Source: Amaranthus tricolor
Taxonomy: Eukaryota > Streptophyta > Magnoliopsida > Caryophyllales > Amaranthaceae
Reading direction: 5' to 3'
DNA: 64,000 bases
NCBI RefSeq assembly: GCF_026212465.1
Contig: NC_080056.1
Coordinates: 18,637,830-18,701,829 of the forward strand
The translations under genes and the position numbers were made by a program. This document shows, in pieces, positions 28,044 through 42,241 of the stretch. Position 1 is the first letter of the stretch, and every line of letters begins with the position of its first letter. The notes below the pieces were generated by a model, which had not been told where the DNA came from, ran no database searches, and saw only the letters and a program-made list of their open reading frames with translations.

Positions 28044-30000
28044 AAATAGTGTTGTGTGCTAAGTTTCGTGCAAAACATACCATGTTTGAGCTACTTTATG
28101 CGCAAAAGTGCCAAAAATGGTTAAAAACCCTTAAAATCGCAACATAACACGTTATATGAAGCATCTGACTATGATTTTGAATTCTAACTACTTCAACACA
28201 ACAATATATACCAAATAGTGTTGTTGGCCAAGTTTCGTGCAAAACAAACCAAGTTTGAGCTAGTTTATACGAAAAAGTGGCAAAAACGCTTAAAAACCCT
28301 TAAAATCGCAGCTTAACACGTAATTTCTAGCATATGACTATGATTTTCAATTATAACCATTTCAAAATAATAATATATACCAAAAAGTTTTTGTGTACCA
28401 AGTTTCGTGCAAAACAAACCAAGTTCGAGCTACTTTATGCGCAAAAGTGGGAAAAACGCTTAAAAACGAATAAAATCGCAACTTTACACGTAATGTCTAG
28501 CATATGACAATGATTTTCAATTCTAACCACTTCAACACAATAATATATCCCAAATAATGTTGTGTGCCAAGTTTCGTGCAAAACATACCAAGTTTGAGCT
28601 ACTATATGCCCAAAAGTGCTAAAAACGGTTAAAAACTCTTAAAATCGCTACTTAACACGTAATTTCTAACATATGACAATGATTTACAATTCTATCCACT
28701 TCAACCCAATAGCATATTCCCAATAATGTTGTGTGCCAAGTTTCGTGCAAATCAAACCAAGTTTGAGCTAGTTTATGCGCAAAAGTGGCAAAAACGCTTA
28801 AAAACGCGTAAAATCGCAACTTAACACGTAATTTCTAGCATAGGACAATGATTTTCAATTCTAACCACTTCAATACAATAATATATACGAAATAATGTTG
28901 GGTGCCTAGTTTCGTGCAAATCAAACCAAGTTTTAGCTACTTTATGCGCAAAAGTGTCAAAAACGCTTAAAAACGCATAAAATCGCAATTAAACAAGTAA
29001 TATCTAGCATATGACAATGATTTTCACATCAAACCACTTCAACACAATAATATATACCAAATAGTGTTGTGTGCCAAGTTTCGTGCAAAACAAACCAAGT
29101 TTGAGCTACTTTATACGCAAAAGTGGCAAAAACGCTTAAAATCGCAATTAACACGTAATTTCTAGCATATGACAATGATTTTTAATTCTAACCACTTTAT
29201 CAAAATAATATATTTACCAAATAGTGTTGTGTGCCAAGTTTCATACAAAATATACCAAGTTAGAGCTACTTTATGCGCAAAGGTGCCAAAAATGGTTACA
29301 AACCCTTAAAATCGCAACATAACACATAATATATAGCATATGACTATGATTTTGAATTCTAACAACTTCAACACAATAATATATACCAAATAGTGTTGTT
29401 TGCCAAGTTTCGTGCATAACAAACCAAGTTTGAGCTAGTTTATGCGCAAAAGTGGCAAAAACGCTTAAAAACCCTTAAAATCGCAGCTTAACACGTAATT
29501 TCTGCAATATGACAATGATTTCAAATTATAACCACTTCAACACAATAATATATACCAAAAAGTGTTGTGTGCCAAGTTTCGTACATAACAAACAAGTATG
29601 AGCTACTTTATGCGCAGAAGTGGCAAAAACGCTTAAAAACGCATAAAATCGCAAATTAACACGTAATTTCTAGCATATGACTATGATTTTAAACTCTAAC
29701 TACTTTAGCACAATAATATATAAACCAAATAGTGTTGTGTGCCAAGTTTCAAGCAAAACATACCAAGTTTGAGCTACTTTATGCGCAAAAGTGCCAAAAA
29801 TGGTTAAAAACCCTTAAAATCGCAACATAACACGTAATATGAAGCATGTGACTAATATTTTATAATTCTAACCACTTCAACACAATAATATATACCAAAT
29901 ATTGTTGTTTGCCACGTTTCGTGCAAAACCAACCAAGTTTGAGCTAGTTTATGCGCAAAAGTGGCAAAAACGCTTAGAAAACCGTTTAAATCGCAACTTA
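27690..30000 (+). repeat. Segmental satellite duplication, copy I
   Basis: Shares rare variants in the same order with 30615-32800: GCATACGACAATGCTTTT (27765 and 30692), a long TA tract, GTTGGCCAAG (about 28223 and 31190), TATGCCCAAAAGTGCT (about 28607 and 31574), ATTGTTGTTTGCCA. The offset moves from about 2927 to 2967 and then to about 2800 because of the TA tract length and a one-monomer difference. The duplication is older than the one at 24781-26808. Confidence 0.75.
27977..28041. repeat. (TA)n microsatellite inside a satellite monomer
   Basis: About 65 bp of pure TA placed exactly where ordinary monomers read AATAATATATACC. It is best explained by slippage at that natural TA-rich spot. 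Confidence 0.97.
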
Positions 30001-30614
30001 ACACGTAATTTCTAGCCTATGACTAGGATTTTAAATTATTACCACTTCAACACAATAATATATACCAAATAGTGTTCTGTGCCAAGTTTCGTACAAAACA
30101 AACCAACTTTGAGCTATTTTATGCGCCAAAGTGGCAAAAACGCTTAAAAACGAATAAAATGGCAACTTAACACGTAATTTCTAGCATATGAAATTGATTT
30201 TCAATTCTAACCACTTCAACACAATAATATATACCAAATAATGTTGTGTGCCATGTTTTTTGCAAAACATACCAAGTTTGAGCTACGGTATGCGCAAAAG
30301 TACTAAAAACGGTTAAAAAACTCTTCAAATCGCAACTTAACACGTAATTTCTACCATATGACAATGATTTACAATTGTAACCACTTCAACACAATAGTAT
30401 ATTGCAAATAATGTTGTTTGCCAAGTTTCGTGCAAATCAAACCAAGTTTGAGCTAGTTTATGCGCAAAAGTGGCAAAAACGCTTAAAAACGCGTAAAATC
30501 GCAATTTAACACGTTATTTCTAGCATAGGACAATGATTTTCAATTCTAACCACTTTAACACAATAATATATACCAAATAACGTTGGGTGCCAAGTTTCCT
30601 GCAAATCAAACCTA

Positions 30615-32800
<2,186 letters not shown>

Positions 32801-34898
32801 CTTAACACGTAATTTCTAGCATATGACCATGATTTTCAAATCTAACCACTTCAAAACAATCATTTATACCAAATAGTGTTGTGTGCCAAGTTTCGTGTAA
32901 AACAAACCTAGTTTGAGCTACTTTATGCGCAAAAGTGCCAAAAACGCTTAAAAACGCTTAAAAACGCATAAAAACGCAAATAAACACGTAATTTCTAGCA
33001 TATGACTATGATTTTTAACTCTAAACACTTCAGCACAATAATATGTATACCGAATAGTGTTGTGTGCCAAGTTTCAAGCAAAACATACCAAGTTTGAGCT
33101 ACTTTATGCGCAAAAGTGCCAAAAATGGTTAAAAACCCTTAAAATCGCAACATAACACGTAATATTAAGAATATGACTATCATATTGAATTCTAACCACT
33201 TCAACACAATTATATATACCAAATAGTGTTATGTGCCAAGTTTTGTACAAAACAAACCAAGTTTGAGCTACTTTATGCGCCAAAGTGGCAAAAAACGCTT
33301 AAAAACGAATAAAATCGCAACTTAACACGTAATTTCTAGCATATGAAATTGATTTTCAATTCTAACCACTTCAACACAATAATATATACTAAATAATGTT
33401 GTGTGCCAAGTTTCGTGCAAAACATACGAAGTTTGAGCTACTATATGCGCAAAAGTGCTAAAAACGATTAAAAAACTCTTAAAATCGCAACTTAACACGT
33501 AATTTCTACCATATGACAATGATTTAAAATTCTAACCACTTTAACACAATAGTATATACCAATTAATGTTGGGTGCCAAGTTACGTGCAAAACAAACCAA
33601 GTTTGAGCTACTTTATGCGCAAAAGTGGCAAAAACGCTTAAAAACGCGTAAAATAATAACTTAACACGTAATTTCTAGCATATGACAAATATTTTCAATT
33701 CCAACCACTTCAACACAATAATGTATACCAAATAATGTTGTGTGCCAAGTTTCGTGCAAATGAAACCAAGCTTGAGCTACTTTATGCGCAAAAAAGCCAA
33801 AAACGCTTAAAAACACATAAAATCGCAACTTATCACTTAATTTCTAGCATAGAACAATGATTTTAAATTATAACCACTTCCACACAATAATATATACCAA
33901 ATAATGTTGGGTGCCAAGTTTCGTGCAAATCAAACCAAGTTTGAGCTACTTTATGTGCAAAAGTGTCAAAAACGCTTAAAAAAGCATAAAAATCGCAAAT
34001 AATTTCTAGAATATGTCTATGCTTTTCAATTATAACAAATTCAACACAATAATATATACCAGATAGTGTTGTGTGGCAAGTTTCGTGCAAAAAAACCAAG
34101 TTTGAGCTACTTTATGCGCAAAAGTTGCAAAAACGCTTAAAAACGAATAAAATTGCAAATAAAAACTTAATTTCTAGCATATGACTATGATTTTAAATTC
34201 TAACCACTTCAGCACAATAATATATATACCAAATAGTGTTGTGTGCCAAGTTTCGTGCAAAACATACCAAGTTTGAGCTACTTTATGCGCAAAAGTGCCA
34301 AATATGGTTAAAAAACCCTTAAAATCGCAGCATAACAGGTAATATGAAGCATATGACTATCATTTTGAATTATAACCACTTTAACACAATAATATATACC
34401 AAATAGTGTTGTTTGCCAAGTTTCGTGCAAAACAAACCAAGTTTGAGCTAGTTTATGCGCAAAAGTGGCATAAACGTTCAAAAACCATTAAAATCGCAGC
34501 TTAACACGTAATTTCTAGCATGTGACTTTGATTTTAAATTATAACCACTTCAACACAATAATATATACCAAATAGTGTTGTGTGCCAAGTTTTGTACAAA
34601 ACAATCCAAGTTTGAGCTACTTTATGCGCCAAAGTGGCAAAAACGCTTAAAAACGAATAAAATCGCAACTTAACACGTAATTTCTAGCATATGAAATTTA
34701 TTTTCAATTCTAACCACTTTAACACAATAATATATACCAAATAATGTTGTGTGCCAAGTTTCGTGCAAAACATACCAAGTTTGAGCTACTATATGCGCAA
34801 AAGTGCTAAAAACGGTTAAAAAAACTCTTAAAATCGTAACTTCACACGTAATTTCTACCATATGACAATGATTTACAATTCTAACCACTTCAACACAA

Positions 34899-37252
34899 AT
34901 ATGTGGGGGCCTTCTAGAAAGCACTCACTTAATGGTTGTAATTACTTGTTGACTTTCATTGATGACTTCTAAAGAAAAGTTTAGTGTTGCTTCATGAAAC
35001 ATAAAAATGATGTTTTTGATGTTTTCTTGAATGGAAGAAAATAATAGAGAAAACGGAGCATCAAGACTTTGAGAACCGATAATGGCCTTGAATTTATTGA
35101 TAATAAATTTCTTCAATATTGTACTAGTAAAGGTATTGTTAGACATAGAACATGTGCAGATGTCCTCAACAAAATGGTGTTGCGGAGAGGATGAATAAGA
35201 CATTGTTGGAGAGGGCTCAGTGTATGCTAAACCAAGCAAAATTTGGGAAGCACTTTTGGGCTGAAATGGTGGCTACAACATGTTACTTGATCAATTGCTC
35301 ACCTTATACTGCCTTGAAATTCAAGTCGCTACTAGAGGTGTGGTACAACACTCCGGTAAATTATTCTAGACTTAGAGTCTTTGGTTGTCTAGCTTATATT
35401 CATGTAAATGATGAAAAGTTAGAACCTAGGGCTAGAAAACTTATATTTGTGGGATATAGAGTGGGTGTAAAGGGGTATAGGGTGAGGTTTAAAAAAGAAT
35501 AATCACTTCTAGAAATGTTGTAATTGATGAAAATAGCATGCTAATCTCTAGTGTAGAAAAGCCCATTAGAAAAGATGTAAATGATGTTGTAATTGATCTC
35601 ATAAATGCACAAGAAGAGGTATAACCTCCCAATATTGATGAAGATGAAAATGATAATGATATTCAACAAAGATCTCCTCCTTTGTCTACAACAAGGAAAA
35701 AGAGGAAGATCATGGCTCGAAGGAGGTACATTGAAGAGTGTGATTATGTTGCATATGCTCTCAACATTGCTAGCGTAGTCGAATGGTTACATGAGCCAAG
35801 TACATACAAAAAGGCTGTGGCATCAAATGACTCAAGCAAATGATTGATAGCCATGAAGCAAGAGATGGAATCACTTGCAAAGAATGAAACTTGGGATATC
35901 GTTGAAGCACCAAAGAAAAAGAAGATTATTGGGTGCAAGTGGATATTCAAGAGGAAGGGGGGTTCTTCTAGTGATGCTCCTCCCATCTACAAAGCAAGGG
36001 TATTAGGAAAAGGATACTCTCAAATTGTGGGTGTCGATTTTCATGACGTATTTTCATCGGTCGTGAAACACTCTTTTATAGCAACCAGAAGGTTTTGAGG
36101 TTGCCAGTAAGGAAGGTCATGTGTGTAGATTGAAAGGATTAATGTATGGGTTGAAACAATTGCCAAGGCAATGGTACAAGAGGGTCGATTCTTTCATGAT
36201 TTCATATGATTTTGTTAGAAGATCGTATGATAGTTGTGTTTATCTTAAGAAACGTGAAAATAGTTTTTTGTTATATTTGCTCTTGTATGTTGATAGTGTA
36301 TTAGTAGCATGTGATACTTTGTTTGAGGTGGAGAACTTGAGACAGTTGCTTTCAAGTGAATTTCATATGAAGGATCTTGGTGAAGCCAAGAAGATTCATG
36401 GGATGGAGATCATAAGAGATCGGTCTAAGGGTGTCTTATACCTTAGCCAAAGGAAGTACATTGAGAAAGTTATGAAACACTTCTCCATGGGTGATGTTAA
36501 AGGTGTGTTTAATCCTCTTGCCTCTCATTTCAAATTGTCCAAGAAGTTGTGTCAAAAAAAGGCAAAAGAAGAGCAAATGGTGAGAATTTCGTACACTAGT
36601 GCCGTTGGTAGTGTGATGTATGCCATGGTATGTTCTAGGCCCAACATAGCTAATGCGGTGAGTTTGGTAAGTAGATATATGTTTAATATGGGGAAGGGAC
36701 ATTGGGAGGAACTTAAGTGGTTATTGAGGTATTTAAAATGTACTTCTAATGTTTGTCTCATGTTTGGGAAGGATTCAAGCATGTTAACTAGGTTTTGTAA
36801 CTCGAACTCTGAAGGTGATTTGAATGCTAGAAAATCCACAAGTGGATTCGTGTTTACATTGAGTGGTTCGGCAATAAGTTGGCAATCATCACTTCAAGAT
36901 GTGGTTGCTCTTTCAACAACCGAAGCTAAGTACATAGCCGTTGTCGAGTCATTCAAAGAAGCAAAGTGGCTCAAAAGTCTAGTTGGTGAGATGTGCAATA
37001 AGGTGTGTTCGGTAGTGCATTATGAAAGTCAAATTGCAATTCACTTGGCTAGAAATCAAAATACATTTCATAGAAGGTCCAAACACATGATATCAAATAT
37101 AATTTCATCCGGGATGAAGTTGAGCACAAAAGAGTGGGTTTAAAAAAGATTAATACTAAAGATAACCCGACTGACATGATCACAAAGCCATTGCCAACAA
37201 CCAAGTTCAATTTGTGTGTAGATTTGGTTGGACTAGCTCCTTGCTTGATGTG
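34899..37252 (+). pseudogene. copia pol remnant (integrase, reverse transcriptase, RNase H)
   Basis: Integrase motifs are readable in order: MWGPS and LTFIDDF near 34905-34970, RTDNGLEF near 35070, PQQNGVAERMNKTLLERA (35164 onward) and the GCLAYIHV end. In-frame stops follow FIDDF. Reverse transcriptase starts near 35844 with ETWDIVE and GCKWIFKRK. At about 36081 the text jumps from VVKHSFI to QPEGFEV, losing about 40 codons that in the family include the first catalytic aspartate. The segment 36121-37143 carries GLMYGLKQLPRQWYKR, then YVDS where the family has YVDD, then the RNase H motif ALSTTEAKY. Another frameshift near 37085 precedes NPTDMITKPLP. It cannot encode an active polymerase. 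Confidence 0.93.
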
Positions 37253-37635
37253 ATGCCTTTTGGGGCATATAAGGTGCGTACGTTGTTTTATGCTTATTTA
37301 TATTTTTGTAAGATGAAGTGGATTGATGAATGCTTTGACTTAGGTGAACTCAAGTCAAGGTGAAGATTGTTGAAGTTTTTGGTGCCTTAATTGCACCATT
37401 CAAGTCTATGCATTCATGGGTACATAGAGATGGAATCTCATGAGTAGAGTAATGTGTATGTTAATGGGTGATTTAAGTTGGTGTATTAATGTGTGTTGAA
37501 TATGGGTTTAAGTTTATGGTTTAATTCATGAAGTAGTAAAGGAATTAAATAAGTGACTTAAACATGAGAATTAAGAAGAATGTTGAATGAGATTAAAAAG
37601 GAATGTGAAGTGTTTCTGATGCTGCACACGATGCG

Positions 37636-37812
37636 TTGAACGAGGCATCCTAGACCAGTACATGTGCCTTGAACGAGCAAATGAAACGGAAGGTTCTGAT
37701 CAAGGGGTGCTAAAACGAGAAACATAGAGCTTAAACGAGAACACTAACCTGTGCTATCCAGTAGCCTGCTGATGTGAAGCGCTCAGACGAGGAGGTTGTG
37801 GCTCAAACGAGC
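37636..37812 (+). repeat. Six dispersed AACGAG-type motifs in the LTR U3
   Basis: AACGAG or GACGAG occurs six times, near 37639, 37672, 37714, 37734, 37787 and 37807, within less than 180 bp and upstream of the TATA box. Repeats of this kind in U3 often act as promoter elements; here this is inference. Confidence 0.6.
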
Positions 37813-37927
37813 GCCTGTGCCTGTCACATCTAGAATGATGTTTTGTCGATTAAAGTGCTTGAAGATGTTATATTTTTTCATTATTCCTAGCATTAAATCT
37901 GAATTATAATTCAATGTAATTTAGCTC

Positions 37928-37935
37928 TATAAATA
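37928..37935 (+). promoter_or_regulatory. TATA box of the copia LTR
   Basis: TATAAATA within CTCTATAAATAGTGAGC, about 560 bp into the LTR. In LTR elements this marks the U3/R start, with transcription expected about 30 bp downstream. Confidence 0.65.
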
Positions 37936-38261
37936 GTGAGCTCATTTGTTCATCCAAACACATCAAACACAAACCCCAAGCCAAACAAATAACCTTTGGT
38001 TTTCTTTTGCTCAATTATAATACTCCATTTGTAAGAGTTTTTATACTCCATTGAAATAGTATAAACAAGAAACTACACACCACGGAGGACGTAACAAAAA
38101 TTGGGTGAACCTCCTTAAATCCTTATGTTCTTTTGCATTATTTTATTTCTTTTAAACATTGAAATTATATTAGTTCATCAAGGTTCTTCAAACCTTGCGA
38201 TCTTGGTGACATTAGAGATTAAGTTATGCAGTTAGACTCTAATCAAGCAATTATTTCAGAT

Positions 38262-38515
38262 TGATTTGTTGATCTTATTTATCTTTATTAGTAGATAGAA
38301 TAATTAGAATTCAAATTCAATTAATTGCAAAAAAAATTCTAAAAGGTTGAAGAGTTTCTAATGTTGAACTTATTTTAAACTTCCAAATGTTAGGAGTTTT
38401 TCTTGTTCCCATACAGTAAAGTGAAATTCAAGGTTTAAGTGAGATCAGTTATATTTGATTGAAATTGCTACGTCTTCGTGATTTCAAGACCTTTTCTTGT
38501 TCCCATAAATGATGA
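38262..38515. repeat. Non-coding duplicated segment, copy 1
   Basis: Starts near GATTGATTTGTTGATCTT and includes AAAAGGTTGAAGA, CTTGTTCCCATA and AGTGAAATTCAAGG. Every one of these recurs in the same order at 39050-39285. It lies between the copia LTR and the sarcosine oxidase gene and shows no coding potential. The rest of 38216-39699 holds no gene I can support; 38516-39049 shows nothing recognisable. Confidence 0.8.
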
Positions 38516-39049
38516 ATTAAAAACAGCAAAATTTCTTAATTTCACGCAAGAATTGAAGATTTTTGTTTTCGTTTGGTTTTATTACACTCATTTATCTCGA
38601 GAGTTAAAGAATTCAGTATAATGTAGTTTAAACTATTATGAATGAAAAGTAAAGAGTAGTTTTAGGAAAAAGAAAAGGTATTAAATGTGATTTTAGTATT
38701 TTAGGAATGGTGGCTTTAGAAGCATATGTTATACTACCTCCATCAAGAAGAGAGATTGGGTATTGAGTAATCAATTTAGATAAAGAAAAAAAATATTGTA
38801 TGGACACCATTATTTGTCAATGTTGACAACGATTTTGACAAACCGAAAAATTGATGATTGGTTTGGAAGTTAGATTACACTACCACAAACATCGGTGAGA
38901 AAACAGGCTTGAACAATTTTTTTAAGTGTTTGTGAGGAAATATTTAAGTTGAGAATGCTAGAATCACTACCCACCATTATGAGAAGCATAGAAAAAAGAT
39001 AATATCATAATATTTACAAAATAATCAATATAGCAATAAAAAGTGATCT

Positions 39050-39285
39050 TGATTGATTTGTTGATCTTGATAGTTAGAATTCAAGTTCATTTAATCGCCA
39101 AAAAAATTGTAAAAGGTTGAAGAATTGTAATGTCGAATTTATTTTAAAACTTCCATATGTTGGAAGCCTTTCTTGTTCCCATATAGTAAAGTGAAATTGA
39201 AGGTTAAAGTGGGATCAGTATTATTTGATTGAAATTGCCACGTGACTACGTCGTCGTGATTTCAAAACCTTTTGAAGCATAAATG
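39050..39285. repeat. Non-coding duplicated segment, copy 2
   Basis: Diverged copy of 38262-38515, about 780 bp further on and in direct orientation. It lies about 400 bp beyond the stop of the minus-strand oxidase gene, so it is in or past that gene's 3' flank. The two copies differ by many substitutions and small indels. The stretch 39286-39699 is the likely 3' untranslated and flanking region; I see no clear poly(A) signal. Confidence 0.8.
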
Positions 39286-39699
39286 ACGCTGAAAACTGTC
39301 CACTATAGCCAACTTAGGCGGGTCGTGACTTCAGAGTTGATAGACATCTTTTGAGCAGAAATCAGAATTCTTTCATAGACTCTTACTCAACTATGGTGTC
39401 AGACTCTATCAAAAGGCGAACATCCTTTTGAGAAGAGTTGAAATCTTGAAATTATTAAAGTCAAAGTCAACAATCTAATATCCCGTATAAGACAGGGTCG
39501 GGGGCGTTAGGTGGCAATCATACCCATGCCCTCTGCAAGAGTGGGTAAAGAGAAATGTCCGCATTCAAAAGTTAAAATTATCAAATAACACAAATCTACA
39601 GGTCTTAAATCTTTATAGTTCATGATGATCAGCTTCTCAAACACAAACAAGAAAAAAGTTGGCTCTTCCATTAATCTATTCTAGAAGAAGACCTCAAAC

Positions 39700-40959
39700 T
39701 TATAGCTTGGAGATACCCACTTGCTCCGCATACTCTTTGATGTTACCTTTGGGATTCTTCTCAAACCTTGCCATCTTGAAGTGCTGGAGCTCCATCCCTT
39801 TGGCTTCTCCATGGAGTACCAAATCAGCCAGCACTTTTCCTATCAACGGACCCATCTTGAACCCGTGTCCTGAAAACCCACCCGCTACTACCACATTCTT
39901 CCCATATTCCCCTCCTAAGAAGTCTATCACATAATCCTCATCTGGTGTCATTGAATACATGCAGGATTGAACTGCGATTGGATGAACATGCTCAACTCGT
40001 CCCCCAAACCTCTCTCGGACCCAATTCCTGATAATGTCAACAAACTCTGGTTTTGGTGTCCAACTACGTTTATCAGGGTCACTTATCTGTCCCCCATGAA
40101 CCGCTACCTTAATCAACCCAGGATACTCCAGAGAGGGTGTACCATACAGATATGGGCACCCATATGAAGCAAAGGATGGAAACCCCCCTTCAATTGAATA
40201 ATCCTTTTGATACTCTTCTTTAACTTTCCAGTACCATATCGTAGTCTCCAAAGGTTGAATTGGAAGTTCACGCCCTGTTATAGCCTTCACTAGCTTTGTC
40301 GTCCAAGCGCCTGCAGTGATAACACATTTACTGCCATAGAATTTTTCACCTTTATCTGTAGAAACCACAACCAAACCGTTCATATCTCTCTTTATATCAG
40401 TAACCTTCATGTTATCTTTAAGAATTGCTCCATTATGGAAGGCAAGGGTCTGAAACATGGACACAGCCTTGGTAGGCTTGATCACACCCGCGCCTACACT
40501 CACAAGCCCAATCCAATCCTGTGGTATTAAAACCCCGCCTGAGAACTCCTGAGCTAATTGGGCTTGATTAAGCATCCGAAACTCAATGGAATTGGACCGA
40601 CAACTACGAATGGCAGCTTTGAGAGACAGGTCATTAGCATGCCCAATGTCGAGCTGGTTAGTGGGATATAGGACCCTGTAACCAATTTGGGCTTGAGCCT
40701 CCTCCCAAAGTTTGGAGGACTCTAGAACCATGGATGAGTAGTAGGGCTCAGGATAAGTGGCTCGAATGGTTCGAGACTCTCCATGGGAAGAACCTCGGTT
40801 ATGCAGCATGTCAAATTGGTCTAATAGTAATGTGGAGTAGCCTCTTTTGGATGTTTGATAAGCAGTGCAGCTTCCCATTATCCCTCCTCCCACCACGATG
40901 ACGTCGAAACTGGGTGTTTTATCATTATCTTTCCAATTAGTATTGCTGCTGCTACCCAT
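39700..40959 (-). CDS. Peroxisomal sarcosine oxidase-like FAD enzyme, 419 aa
   Basis: Single-exon minus-strand gene. It belongs to the monomeric sarcosine oxidase / L-pipecolate oxidase family of the DAO superfamily, which oxidises N-methyl or cyclic secondary amino acids with release of hydrogen peroxide. Residues 19-30 hold the Rossmann dinucleotide motif (VVGGGIMG). SSHGESRTIRATYPE (57-71) is the family's flavin-binding loop. C333 in QSCMYSMTPD (331-340) corresponds to the cysteine that binds FAD covalently in bacterial sarcosine oxidase. GGFSGHGFKMGP (360-371) is the conserved C-terminal flavin/substrate motif. The protein ends in SKL, a canonical type 1 peroxisomal targeting signal. The reading frame opens further upstream with TTG, but the first ATG is at 40959, giving MGSSSN and a length near that of plant homologues. 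No stop or frameshift interrupts it. Substrate (sarcosine or pipecolate) cannot be told from sequence. Confidence 0.93.
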   Translation of the reverse strand: MGSSSNTNWKDNDKTPSFDVIVVGGGIMGSCTAYQTSKRGYSTLLLDQFDMLHNRGSSHGESRTIRATYPEPYYSSMVLESSKLWEEAQAQIGYRVLYPTNQLDIGHANDLSLKAAIRSCRSNSIEFRMLNQAQLAQEFSGGVLIPQDWIGLVSVGAGVIKPTKAVSMFQTLAFHNGAILKDNMKVTDIKRDMNGLVVVSTDKGEKFYGSKCVITAGAWTTKLVKAITGRELPIQPLETTIWYWKVKEEYQKDYSIEGGFPSFASYGCPYLYGTPSLEYPGLIKVAVHGGQISDPDKRSWTPKPEFVDIIRNWVRERFGGRVEHVHPIAVQSCMYSMTPDEDYVIDFLGGEYGKNVVVAGGFSGHGFKMGPLIGKVLADLVLHGEAKGMELQHFKMARFEKNPKGNIKEYAEQVGISKL

Positions 40960-42241
40960 CTCTATCCGTATTCCTTCCAATCAAAGAATGAACAAATAAT
41001 TTATCATTAACATGTAAACGCAGGTTTCAGTTCTTATCCAAGTCAAAAATTAGTGGTACGATAATCAGACGGTTAGGCTGTGACAATTCATCATGTAATC
41101 ACCTTATTGGCCCACTTGTGTGGACACACTCACAGAGCTACCCGTGAGCTTAGGCCCACAAACCCACGAGTAATAGTCATTGATTTGCATATTTTCACTC
41201 TTTTCCAAAACATTATAATATTAAAAGGTCTACCCAGCCACCAAACACTTTCTCACATGTAAAGTATTACAAACAAAAACAAAATTAAAGTGTGAAGATG
41301 TTACTCAGATACAAGTACAATTTAATTCATCAAGTTCTATTTATCCTTCATTGAGTAGATTTCAAACAATGGTCCCTGTTTTATTGTATATTTTGATAAA
41401 ATCAAGGATATATACATTTTAAAATAAAAGTATGCTTAGAATTTCATTTTCGCAGTTTTGAATTGGATAAAAATCATTAAAACCTGTCACCGTGACATGA
41501 GTTTAATTTGGTTTTGGATTGTCATTAAACTTAAATACAATCTACAAGAAAACTAAAATAAACTGTGACATGAGAAATCCACAACCAAAAAACAGTGATA
41601 GTATGAATCTTGACTCTCGGCCCAGCTCTTAACCTAGGCAGGTTTGACAGTTTGATGGTTGGATATTACAATCTTATGTGAAAATGAAGACGTGATTTGG
41701 ATCCTGGTATCAATAGTTATAATCGCAATTCTCAAAGAGGTTATTTGAATCCTGATATATACAAATATTTAAAACACTAACAGCAACAAATTTACAGCAT
41801 TTAAACAAACATTCTAAAGAGACAGACTACAAAAAATTGAAAAAAAAAAAATGGTAGTAAAGGATTTGAAATTTTGAATAAGCATTTACCAGAAAGAAGT
41901 TGATATGAAGATTAAGCTGCAAATTAAGAGTCTGCAGGTTGAATTGTAGAGTGGAGACTGAAGAATTTACAACGAACTCTCGAGAGTTATCAGGAATTAG
42001 GAATCAGGATAGTTTATTATGTCCTGATTGCTGAATAGTGACTACTCAACTCATGCACTATCGTATATTGTATTCTGGTTTTTCCCGAAGGAATTTTTTA
42101 AACACGTGATTAATGCTCAGTTGCCACAGCCCACGTCACTGCCAGCTATTATTGACCTGGATTTATGATTTTATTCTAGGAGTGTAGTAGTAATATTTTT
42201 TCATAGTGATGGACACAAATATTTAAATTTTTAGTCATATA
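40960..42241. other. 5' flank of the sarcosine oxidase gene; nothing else recognised
   Basis: AT-rich sequence upstream of the minus-strand gene. It should contain the promoter and 5' untranslated region, but I find no convincing TATA box at a fitting distance, and the short reading frames here look random. Confidence 0.6.

Larger units (their letters stand above)
34899..38215 (+). mobile_element. 5'-truncated Ty1-copia retrotransposon
   Basis: The element begins in mid-integrase at the satellite edge and continues through reverse transcriptase and RNase H to a 3' LTR. The 5' LTR, gag, protease and the start of integrase are absent, and no target-site duplication can be looked for because the left end is lost. 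The pol region is broken by stops, frameshifts and an internal deletion. The right end is estimated from the typical U5 sequence after the TATA box and is uncertain by about 50 bp. Confidence 0.88.
37368..38215 (+). repeat. 3' LTR of the truncated copia element
   Basis: The sequence CAAGTCAAGGTGAAGAT just before 37368 has the look of a copia polypurine region, and the LTR opens with TGTTGAAG. A TATA box lies at 37928-37935, and ACCACGGAGGACGTAAC with GGTGAACCTCCTTAAATC follows, which is typical of U5 in copia LTRs. The exact terminal CA could not be fixed because there is no second LTR to compare. Confidence 0.7.

Noticed and set aside
34925..35239. Minus-strand frame of 104 codons across the integrase remnant
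   Set aside because: Opposite-strand shadow of recognisable copia integrase.
40960..40980. Sarcosine oxidase start at 40980 (seven extra residues)
   Set aside because: The codon there is TTG, not ATG. The first ATG is at 40959 and gives the usual length.
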